This document shows positions 15,730 through 22,775 of a DNA stretch of 37,668 nt, in pieces. This stretch comes from Clostridia bacterium (GTDB lineage Bacteria > Bacillota > Clostridia > Oscillospirales > CAG-272): assembly GCA_017503865.1 (NCBI GenBank), contig JAFVSI010000056.1:1-37668 (forward strand), in the 5' to 3' direction. The position numbers and the translations under genes are program-made. How positions within the stretch are numbered: position 1 is the first letter of the stretch; each line of letters opens with the position of its first letter. Under the pieces are notes generated by a model. It was not told the DNA's origin and ran no database searches. It saw only the letters and a program-made list of their open reading frames with translations.

Positions 15730-17490
15730 TTAGTCTTCCTTTTTGCGAGCTACAACCAAAGCGGTGCCAAGCATTGCGGGAATGATAGCAACGATGCCGA
15801 GCGAGAGGGTAGAGGAGCAGCCCGAGGCCGCGGCTTGTGTGTCGGCTGTGCTTCCCTCGGCTTCAGAGCTTGCCACGGTTTCTTTGGGCTCTTCGCCAAC
15901 AAGGTCAAGGTCAAACGAAAGCTGATTTATGCTTCTGTAATATCTGTCGGTCGTTGTGGAATAATATTCTACGTCAACGCTCTTGCCGTCCTCGGAGAAG
16001 TAGAGCATTGCGACCATTCCGAGAGCTCCGTTGTTGTTTTTCTCAACGTTAGAGGTGTTAACAAGAAGGGTGGTAACGGTGTTTCCGTTTACACCCTCGT
16101 CCTTTGAAACTACGAGGCGGTTACCTGTCATATGACCGCAGAGGATAAGAACGATGTTCTCGTGCTTTGAAACAAACTTTTCCCACATATCGTCACCGTT
16201 GTTGCTTCCTCCGTTGCCAACGGGAGGAACGTGGTCCTCAGCGGTGATAGGAGAACCGTCAAGGTAAAGGTATGCATGGGTATTTATAATTACGTTGTGG
16301 TCGGGGTATTGCTCACATATCTCACCTGCCCATTTGAGCACCTCGTCGTTTGGACCGAAGTCAAGGTTGAGCATAAGATATTTTACCTCGCCTACACTAA
16401 ATGTCTTATAGTAGTTAAGCATATTGTTGGCAAAGGCACCGCCAACCTTATCCTTGTAAGTTGCCCAAGGGAAAGTTACGTTGTATTTGGCCGCAGTGTC
16501 GTGATTGCCGCGGACGAAAGAGTAATCTACCTTGCCGTCAAAGAGCTGGAAGCCTGCCTTGGCACGTGACCACTCGTCGGTGTTACTCTTTTCGGTTATA
16601 TCGCCAAGACCGATAACGTGCTTTATCTTCTTGCTCTCAACGTTGCTTGCTATCCACTCGAACATTGTTTTTACACTGTCGGGGTAATAGTAGTTAAGTG
16701 CCTGCATATCGCCGATCACCGCAAAGGAGTATGCGTAATCGGTTACGGGCTTTTTGTCCTCAGACTTTATCCAGAGCTGATTTTCTCTGCATATGGCATC
16801 GTATCCGTTGCCGCTCGTGTCCTTGATATTTTCTCCGACTTTTGCATTTGACATGTCGTAGTGAAGGACAAGGCTCTCACCCTTGGGGGCATTCATGTCT
16901 GCCTTTATCTCGTCAGCAGTTCTCGATGTCTTGAAAATAGCTATTTCTCTTATAGCACCCTTAAAATAAACGCTTGAATCGGTGCCCCACTGACCGCCTA
17001 TACAAAGTGGCTCGCCAAAAGCAATATCATTTTTCCATACGTCGGTTATAGGTAAGGACTGTTTAAGTTCACCGTTTATGTAGCAGTTGAGGGTAGATGC
17101 TACGGGATCTCTTACGATAGCGACGTGTATCCAACCGCCTGTACAAACGTTTCCGACTTCCTTGAATTCCCAGGAAGCCTCCTTGTCCTCCGCCTCGGTC
17201 ACGGCAACACGGGGAACACCCGATTTTATCTCAAAGGTTATATATCTGTTGCCTGTCCAACTGCTGCTGAGGATAAACGAACGCTTTGTTCTTTCACTCT
17301 TAGGTATCTTTATCCAAGCTTCAAAGGTGTTTGCTACCTCATCAAATGCTCCATCGGGAGCATACAAAACCTCCGACGAAAAGGTAAGTCCCTCGCCCGT
17401 TGCCGCAGAAACGGGAAGGGAAACGGTAAACAAAGCTGATACCATTAAAATAGCTAAAATCAATGAAAGTAGACGGTTGAGTTTTTTCAT
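15730..17490 (-). CDS. Surface LamG-metallophosphoesterase protein, paralogue 2
   Basis: The 586-residue protein has a signal peptide (cleavage near residue 29, after PVSA). Residues about 32-205 form a LamG/concanavalin-like lectin domain. Residues about 255-510 form a calcineurin-like metallophosphoesterase with IGDMQ, GLGDITEKS, RGNHD, INTHAYL and CGHMTGN. The last motif lacks the second His of the usual GHxH. The C-terminus is GCSST (Cys558), a hydrophobic stretch and ARKKED. It may hydrolyse phosphodiesters or phosphomonoesters outside the cell while bound to a glycan; the substrate is unknown. It lies 29 bases after a homologue of identical length and is read in the same operon. Confidence 0.87.
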   Translation of the reverse strand: MKKLNRLLSLILAILMVSALFTVSLPVSAATGEGLTFSSEVLYAPDGAFDEVANTFEAWIKIPKSERTKRSFILSSSWTGNRYITFEIKSGVPRVAVTEAEDKEASWEFKEVGNVCTGGWIHVAIVRDPVASTLNCYINGELKQSLPITDVWKNDIAFGEPLCIGGQWGTDSSVYFKGAIREIAIFKTSRTADEIKADMNAPKGESLVLHYDMSNAKVGENIKDTSGNGYDAICRENQLWIKSEDKKPVTDYAYSFAVIGDMQALNYYYPDSVKTMFEWIASNVESKKIKHVIGLGDITEKSNTDEWSRAKAGFQLFDGKVDYSFVRGNHDTAAKYNVTFPWATYKDKVGGAFANNMLNYYKTFSVGEVKYLMLNLDFGPNDEVLKWAGEICEQYPDHNVIINTHAYLYLDGSPITAEDHVPPVGNGGSNNGDDMWEKFVSKHENIVLILCGHMTGNRLVVSKDEGVNGNTVTTLLVNTSNVEKNNNGALGMVAMLYFSEDGKSVDVEYYSTTTDRYYRSINQLSFDLDLVGEEPKETVASSEAEGSTADTQAAASGCSSTLSLGIVAIIPAMLGTALVVARKKED

Positions 17491-17519
17491 CAGATTCTCC
17501 TTAACAAATAATTATAGAA

Positions 17520-19280
17520 TTAATTTTCTCTTTTGCTCGTTACAACTAATGCGGTGCCAAGCATTAACACAAGTGTTGGGATAGCACAAATCGAGAGGGT
17601 AGAGGAGCAACCCGAATCGGTATTGCTTTTTGATGTTTCGGGAGTGTTGTCATCTCCGTTTCCTGTGGTAGCATCATTTTCGACTACGTCAAGCGCGAGT
17701 GAAAATTGATTTATCGTTTGATAGAATTTCCTTTTCACCGTTGAGTAATATCTTACGTCAACGTTTTTACCGTCTTCGGAGAAATATAGCATTGCTACAA
17801 GTCCAAGACCGCCGTTGGTCAAATCGGTAGTTTGGGGGTCAATCAGCATCTGCGTAACGGTGTTTCCTTTTTCACCCTTTACCTGTGAAACTACTATCTC
17901 ATCATAGGGGTCGTGACCGCTTATTACGAGCTGGATGTTTTCGTGCTTTGATACGAGCTTATCCCATATATGGTCACCGTTGTTGTATCCTCCTGAGGTC
18001 GCAGGGGGACAAAGGTCTGTCTGGTCAAGTGTCGTTCCGTCGCGGAAGAGATATGCGTGAGTGGTAATGATAACCTTATGCTCGGGATATTTCTCACAAA
18101 GCTCACCTGCCCAGTTGAGAACATTATCACTTGCACCGTAGTCAAGAGTGATAAGAAGATATTTTACCTCTCCTATCTCAAGAGTCTTGTAGGTGTTGAG
18201 CATATTGTTACCAAGAGCACCGTCGAATTTATCCTTGTATTTCGACCAAGGTAAGTTAGCATTGAACGTTGCGGTGCTATCGTGGTTGCCACGAACTATT
18301 GAATAGTCGACCTTACCGTTAAGGGAATCGAATGCCGCCTTGGCTCTGTCCCACTCTGCCTTGTCGCTCTTATCGGTTATGTCGCCAAGACCGAAGACGA
18401 ACTTGATCTTTTCATTCTCAACGTTATCAAGAATATAGTCATATACTAAATTAAACTTGTCAGGGAAGTTGTAGTTGAGCTTTTGCGTGTCTCCAACAAC
18501 GGCAAATGAATATGCATAATCGTTGAGTTTTGGCATATCTTTTTCATCTATCCACGTTTCGTTGTAGATATATTTAAGATCACGTCCGCCATCGCTTAGG
18601 TCTTTAACGTCTTTACCTGCCTCTTGGTTTGAGAGATCGTAGTGAAGGAGAAGTCCGTTCTTGTCAGTGATAGCCTTCATATCAGCCGAGATCTCGGCTG
18701 CAGTACGTACACCCGAATAAATTGCTACCTCTTTTATCGCACCTCTGAAATACTGGTCATTTCCACCGCGAAAATCTCCGCCGAGTGCAAAACCACCCTT
18801 GGGGATAAACTCGGTAAGAGCTGCTCCGTTATCAACATCAATCGACTTTTTGAGTTCACCGTTTATATAGCAATGAACTTTTTTCTCTTTAGCACTTCTG
18901 ACAACTGCAAGATGTACCCAGTTACCTGTGCAAACGTTTACTCCGTTGAACGTCCAATCGAACGTATTGCCTCTTTCGTTAATCAAATATAGACGCGGTC
19001 TGCCCGAGGAATGTATTTCGAGATTGATAACACATTGACCAAAATTATAGTTACCTATAATTGTACCGTTACGGCTCGCAGCTGCCTGCTTTGGAAGCTT
19101 TATCCAAGCCTCAAAGGTGTTTGGGGTTGCGTCAACGGTTTTCTCGGGACGGTATAAGTCATTTTCGGTAAATGTTAGTCCCTCACTGCTTGCCGCAGAA
19201 ACGGGAAGGGCAAAGGTGAAGAGCGAGGCTATCATTAAAGTAGCCATAGAGAGTGAAAGTAACCGCTTGAAAAAATTCAT
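17520..19280 (-). CDS. Surface LamG-metallophosphoesterase protein, paralogue 1
   Basis: This 586-residue protein has the same domain order as its downstream paralogue: signal peptide ending PVSAA, LamG-like domain (about residues 32-210), metallophosphoesterase (about 255-510; VGDTQ, GLGDITDKS, RGNHD, ITTHAYL, SGHDPYD) and a C-terminal GCSST (Cys558), hydrophobic segment and SKREN. Here too the GHxH motif lacks its second His. Identical length and parallel motifs show an ancient tandem duplication; the two differ at many positions, mostly in the LamG part, suggesting different ligands. It is the first gene after the promoter at 19314-19342, with AAGGAGA as ribosome binding site. Confidence 0.87.
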   Translation of the reverse strand: MNFFKRLLSLSMATLMIASLFTFALPVSAASSEGLTFTENDLYRPEKTVDATPNTFEAWIKLPKQAAASRNGTIIGNYNFGQCVINLEIHSSGRPRLYLINERGNTFDWTFNGVNVCTGNWVHLAVVRSAKEKKVHCYINGELKKSIDVDNGAALTEFIPKGGFALGGDFRGGNDQYFRGAIKEVAIYSGVRTAAEISADMKAITDKNGLLLHYDLSNQEAGKDVKDLSDGGRDLKYIYNETWIDEKDMPKLNDYAYSFAVVGDTQKLNYNFPDKFNLVYDYILDNVENEKIKFVFGLGDITDKSDKAEWDRAKAAFDSLNGKVDYSIVRGNHDSTATFNANLPWSKYKDKFDGALGNNMLNTYKTLEIGEVKYLLITLDYGASDNVLNWAGELCEKYPEHKVIITTHAYLFRDGTTLDQTDLCPPATSGGYNNGDHIWDKLVSKHENIQLVISGHDPYDEIVVSQVKGEKGNTVTQMLIDPQTTDLTNGGLGLVAMLYFSEDGKNVDVRYYSTVKRKFYQTINQFSLALDVVENDATTGNGDDNTPETSKSNTDSGCSSTLSICAIPTLVLMLGTALVVTSKREN

Positions 19281-19313
19281 TCTTTTCTCCTTAATAGATT
19301 TTTTATTGATTTA

Positions 19314-19342
19314 ATTATACTTTTTTTTCTACTTAAAGTCAA
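19314..19342 (-). promoter_or_regulatory. Promoter of the LamG-phosphoesterase operon
   Basis: On the minus strand TTGACT (19337-19342), a 17-base spacer and TATAAT (19314-19319), about 35 bases before the ATG at 19280. Confidence 0.75.
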
Positions 19343-19392
19343 CAGTATAGAAGTATTTAAGAAGGAAATTTTTAAAAGTTAAAAACAGACTA

Positions 19393-19421
19393 TTGACAAA
19401 ATGAAAAAATTGTGGTACTAT
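19393..19421 (+). promoter_or_regulatory. Promoter of the aspS-gatCAB operon
   Basis: TTGACA (19393-19398), a 17-base spacer and TACTAT (19416-19421) place the transcription start near 19428, at the foot of T-box stem I. Confidence 0.8.
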
Positions 19422-19423
19422 TT

Positions 19424-19636
19424 ACGGGTAGACCTCTCCTTTGTGGAAAGTTTGATAGAGAATCGGTGCCTTGGGCTGTAAGCACTGACCAAACGAGTAG
19501 TAGGAAGAGCAACACTACGAAGTCGGTAAAATTTAATAGCTAAAGTGGATACGCAGGTCGTATCAATGTGGGTGGCACCGCGGGTTTTACTCGTCCCTCG
19601 AAATTTCGTTCTCGAAATTTTGATGGGCGTTTTTTG
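19424..19636 (+). promoter_or_regulatory. T-box riboswitch, probable Asn (AAC) specifier
   Basis: The conserved T-box sequence GGGTGGCACCGCG (19570-19582) pairs with uncharged tRNA ends to form the antiterminator. A 15-pair terminator with one mismatch (about 19592-19629) is followed by T6. Stem I can be folded from GTAG (19428-19431) with CTAC (19515-19518), then CTCTCCT with AGGAAGAG, then GTTTG/CAAAC and an apical hairpin holding GGGCTG. In this fold the internal loop above the base contains AAC (19511-19513) followed by A, where the specifier codon and its purine are expected. An Asn codon agrees with an operon for indirect Asn-tRNA synthesis. The T-box call is secure; the codon is inferred from a hand fold. 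Confidence 0.92.
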
Positions 19637-19700
19637 TTTTTTACCGATAATATCCTAAGGTTTGTAAAATAATAAAGAATATATATTTGGAGGCAAAATT

Positions 19701-21440
19701 ATGAATTGCTACAGAACACACAATTGCGGAGAGCTTAATAAAGCCAACGTTGGCGAGAGTGTAAGAATCGCGGGTTGGGTAGATACCGTCCGTGACCACG
19801 GCGGAGTTATCTTTATTGACCTTCGTGACCACTATGGTGTAACACAGGTAGTTCTCAACGACGAGAGTCTTCTCAAGGGAATAGGAAAGGAATTCGTTGT
19901 ATCGGTTTCGGGTAACGTTCAGCTTCGTGACGCTGAAACCGTAAACAAGAAAATAGCAACGGGAGAAATAGAGCTTCGTGCAGAGTCTATCACAGTTCTC
20001 GGTGAGGCTCAGAGACAGCTTCCCTTTGAAATCAGCGAATCTAAAAAGACGAAGGAGGACATACGTCTTAAGTACCGTTTCCTTGACCTTCGAAATCCCG
20101 CTGTTCACGATAATATTTTGCTTCGTTCAAGAATAACGAGCTACCTTCGCAGAAAGATGGAGGATATGGGATTTGTTGAGATCCAGACTCCTATTCTTAC
20201 CGCGTCTTCACCCGAGGGTGCACGTGACTACCTTGTTCCCAGCCGTAAGCATCAGGGAATGTTCTACGCACTTCCTCAGGCACCCCAGCAGTTTAAGCAG
20301 TTGCTTATGACTTCGGGATTTGACAAGTATTTCCAGATAGCTCCTTGCTTCAGAGATGAGGACGCTCGTGCTGACCGTTCTCCCGGAGAATTCTACCAGC
20401 TCGACTTTGAGATGGCTTTCGCTACTCAGGAGGACGTTTTCGCAGTTGCAGAAGAGGTGCTTTACAACACCTTCAAGGAGTTTACCGATAAAGAGGTAAG
20501 CAAGCCCCCCTTCCGTCGTATTCCTTATGCAGAGAGCATGCTCAAGTACGGCTCCGACAAGCCCGATCTTCGTAACCCTCTTATAATAAACGACCTTTCT
20601 AAGTTCTTTGAGGACGTTGATTTCGCCCCCTTCAAGAAGAGAATCGTCAGAGGTATCGTTGCACCCGGTTGTGCTAAGATGTCTAAGTCCTTCTTTGAGA
20701 AGATGCTTTCCTTCGCTATGTCTATCGGTATGAAGGGCCTTGGATATATCTCGGTTCTCGAGGGTATGGAGCTTAAGGGCCCCATCGTTAAGTTCCTCTC
20801 CGAGGATAAGCAGAAGGAGCTTATCGATATGCTCGGACTCAAGGAGTTTGATACACTCTTCTTCATCTCCGACGCAAAGAACGTTGTTGATAAGCTTGCA
20901 GGACAGATAAGAAACGAACTTGGTGCACGTATGGATCTTGTTGACACCTCTAAGTTTGAGTTCTGCTTTATCACCGACTTCCCGATGTACGGACTCAATG
21001 AGGAAACGGGTGCTGTCGAGTTTACACACAATCCCTTCTCAATGCCTCAGGGCGAGATGGATGCACTTATGAATAAGGATCCTCTTGACGTTCTCGCATA
21101 TCAGTACGATATCGTTTGTAACGGTGTTGAGCTTTCTTCGGGTGCTGTTCGTAACCACCGCCCCGACATTATGCTTAAGGCGTTTGAGATCGCCGGATAC
21201 ACTCAGAAGGATATAGAGGATAAATTCTCGGCTCTCTACAATGCCTTCCACTATGGAGCTCCCCCTCACGCGGGTATGGCTCCCGGTCTTGACCGTATGG
21301 TAATGCTTCTTGCAGAAGAGGAGAGCATTCGTGAGGTAGTTGCATTCCCGATGAACGGAAACGCACAGGATATGCTTCTCGGTGCTCCTAATACCGTTAC
21401 CGAGCAGCAACTCCGTGAGGTACACATTAAACTTAGATAA
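19701..21440 (+). CDS. aspS: Aspartate--tRNA ligase, probably non-discriminating (Asp/Asn)
   Basis: The 579-residue class II aminoacyl-tRNA synthetase has the bacterial AspRS layout: N-terminal OB anticodon-binding domain (1-110), catalytic core, inserted GAD domain (about 290-420) and C-terminal core with motif 3. Key stretches are SPEGARDYLVPSR, CFRDEDARADRSPGEF (motif 2) and GLDRMVML (motif 3). The stretch VRDHGG places His33 where non-discriminating AspRS enzymes usually have His rather than Leu. The gene sits with gatC, a gatA-like gene and gatB, so it very likely charges tRNA(Asn) with Asp for later amidation. GGAGG at 19689-19693 sets the start. Regulation is by the Asn-type T-box upstream. 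Confidence 0.95.
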   Translation: MNCYRTHNCGELNKANVGESVRIAGWVDTVRDHGGVIFIDLRDHYGVTQVVLNDESLLKGIGKEFVVSVSGNVQLRDAETVNKKIATGEIELRAESITVLGEAQRQLPFEISESKKTKEDIRLKYRFLDLRNPAVHDNILLRSRITSYLRRKMEDMGFVEIQTPILTASSPEGARDYLVPSRKHQGMFYALPQAPQQFKQLLMTSGFDKYFQIAPCFRDEDARADRSPGEFYQLDFEMAFATQEDVFAVAEEVLYNTFKEFTDKEVSKPPFRRIPYAESMLKYGSDKPDLRNPLIINDLSKFFEDVDFAPFKKRIVRGIVAPGCAKMSKSFFEKMLSFAMSIGMKGLGYISVLEGMELKGPIVKFLSEDKQKELIDMLGLKEFDTLFFISDAKNVVDKLAGQIRNELGARMDLVDTSKFEFCFITDFPMYGLNEETGAVEFTHNPFSMPQGEMDALMNKDPLDVLAYQYDIVCNGVELSSGAVRNHRPDIMLKAFEIAGYTQKDIEDKFSALYNAFHYGAPPHAGMAPGLDRMVMLLAEEESIREVVAFPMNGNAQDMLLGAPNTVTEQQLREVHIKLR

Positions 21441-21475
21441 TAATTTATGGCTTAAAGCTTTTAAGGAGGCTTATT

Positions 21476-21757
21476 ATGGCAAAAAATACAGCAGAAATGT
21501 ATGAGCCTATGGCAAAGCTCTCGCTTGACAGCGAGACTCGTGCGTGGGCTGATGATATAATTGCTCGTCTTGAGGGCGAGTTTGAAAAAATGGAAAAGGT
21601 TGACACAGACGGTGTTGAGCCTCTCGTAACCGTTCTTGACCTTAAGAACGTGCTTCGTGAGGACGTAAGCTCTCAGCTCGTCAGCCGCGATACACTTCTC
21701 GAGAATGCTCCCGAGGAGTATGACGGATATTTCCAGGTTCCCAAGACCATTGATTAA
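21476..21757 (+). CDS. gatC: GatC subunit of Asp/Glu-tRNA amidotransferase
   Basis: The 93-residue protein has the usual size and outline of GatC: an N-terminal helix ending KLSLDSETRAWADDI, a central VDTDGVEPLVTV turn, and the C-terminal LREDV with an ENAPEEYDGYFQVPKTID tail. GatC stabilises the GatA-GatB complex in the cytoplasm. AAGGAGG precedes the ATG by six bases. It lies 35 bases after aspS, and its stop overlaps the ribosome binding site of the next gene. Confidence 0.92.
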   Translation: MAKNTAEMYEPMAKLSLDSETRAWADDIIARLEGEFEKMEKVDTDGVEPLVTVLDLKNVLREDVSSQLVSRDTLLENAPEEYDGYFQVPKTID

Positions 21758-21770
21758 GGAGGGAATAGCA

Positions 21771-22772
21771 ATGAAATTTATGATGCAAAGCTGCCTTATG
21801 GTAAAAGATACCGTATGTGACGGTGGCTCAAAGATACTTGAAGGCTTTAAGTCTCCATTAAGTGCCACAGCTTATGAAAAATGTGTGGCAGCAGGAATGG
21901 AATTTTTAGGTCTTGTAACTCCTTTTGAGTTTGGTATTGACTCTCTCTTTTGCGACTGTCCCGATAAGGATGGGACTATTGATGCTATTCTTGAGGGTAA
22001 GTGTGACTTCGTTCTTTGTAACGATGTTTACGGAAAAATGAGCCGTATGGCAGCAGTAAACGGACTTGTTTACCTTGCAGGTGCTTACGGTACAGTTTCG
22101 AGATTTGGTATTATGCAGACCGTTTCCTCTATGGATAGAGTTGGTGTTCTTTGCAAAAAGGCAGAGGACGGAATCAAGGTGCTCGAGACAATTTCGGGTA
22201 AGGACGAGAAAGACGGCTCTATGCTTGATACGGAGAAATATGATTACTCAGCAAAGTGTGACAAGGTAAAGGCTGTCAAGGCAGACGAGGTCGAAATGAA
22301 ATACTTTGACCTTCTTCCTGCAGTATTCTACACACTTGCAAGTGCTGAGCTTTGTAACAACACAAACAGATACGACGGAGTTAAGTTTGGATACAGAGCT
22401 CCCGACGTAACCGACCTTAATGATCTTTATCTCAGGTCGCGTACAGAGGGACTTGGCAAGGACGTTCAGATAGCTTCTATGGTTGGCTGTATGGTACTTG
22501 CCAAGGAGAACTACGAAAAGTGGTACTTTAAGGCTATGCAGCTCCGCCGCATGATAAGAGATTATTATTGGGCACTTCTCACTGACGCCGACGTGCTTGT
22601 GCTTGATGCAAAATGTGACTGCGGTGATAAGTTCCGTCAGCTCGCTCTTTATGCACTAGCACCGCTTTGCGGTTTTGCTTCTGCTGCGGCAACACTTGAC
22701 GGTAAGCCTGTCGAGCTTGTTTGTAAGCCTGGTAAGGAAAACATAATGTTTTCTATGATAACGGAGGGCTAA
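21771..22772 (+). CDS. Shortened GatA-like protein lacking both catalytic serines (probable pseudoenzyme)
   Basis: The 333-residue protein aligns by eye with GatA (usually about 485). MVKDTV, then SKILEGFKSPLSATAYEK, match GatA around its catalytic Lys, which would be Lys12. GAYGTVSRFG, SSMDRVGVL and, later, YFDLLPAVFYTLASAE with NNTNRYDGVKFGYRA match GatA further on. The first 70 or so residues of GatA are absent. Where GatA has GGSSGGS and DTGGSIRQPA, this protein has DKDGT and DVYGKMSRMA, so the cis-Ser aligns with Asp65 and the nucleophilic Ser with Lys89. Glutaminase activity is therefore unlikely. The reading frame is intact, with AAGGAGG at 21757-21763 deciding the start. A scaffold role for GatB is inferred; another amide source would be needed. 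Confidence 0.8.
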   Translation: MKFMMQSCLMVKDTVCDGGSKILEGFKSPLSATAYEKCVAAGMEFLGLVTPFEFGIDSLFCDCPDKDGTIDAILEGKCDFVLCNDVYGKMSRMAAVNGLVYLAGAYGTVSRFGIMQTVSSMDRVGVLCKKAEDGIKVLETISGKDEKDGSMLDTEKYDYSAKCDKVKAVKADEVEMKYFDLLPAVFYTLASAELCNNTNRYDGVKFGYRAPDVTDLNDLYLRSRTEGLGKDVQIASMVGCMVLAKENYEKWYFKAMQLRRMIRDYYWALLTDADVLVLDAKCDCGDKFRQLALYALAPLCGFASAAATLDGKPVELVCKPGKENIMFSMITEG

Positions 22773-22775
22773 GAT

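Noticed and set aside
20208..21029. 273-residue reading frame on the minus strand inside aspS
   Set aside because: Opposite-strand shadow of a conserved gene; no ribosome binding site or recognisable domain.
21705..21770. Extended N-terminus for the GatA-like protein
   Set aside because: The in-frame extension overlaps gatC and does not resemble the missing GatA N-terminus; AAGGAGG marks ATG 21771.
21771..22772. GatA broken by a frameshift or sequencing error
   Set aside because: Conserved GatA blocks run in one frame from residue 10 to the end; the serine loops are replaced by other residues without loss of alignment, so a simple frameshift does not explain it.
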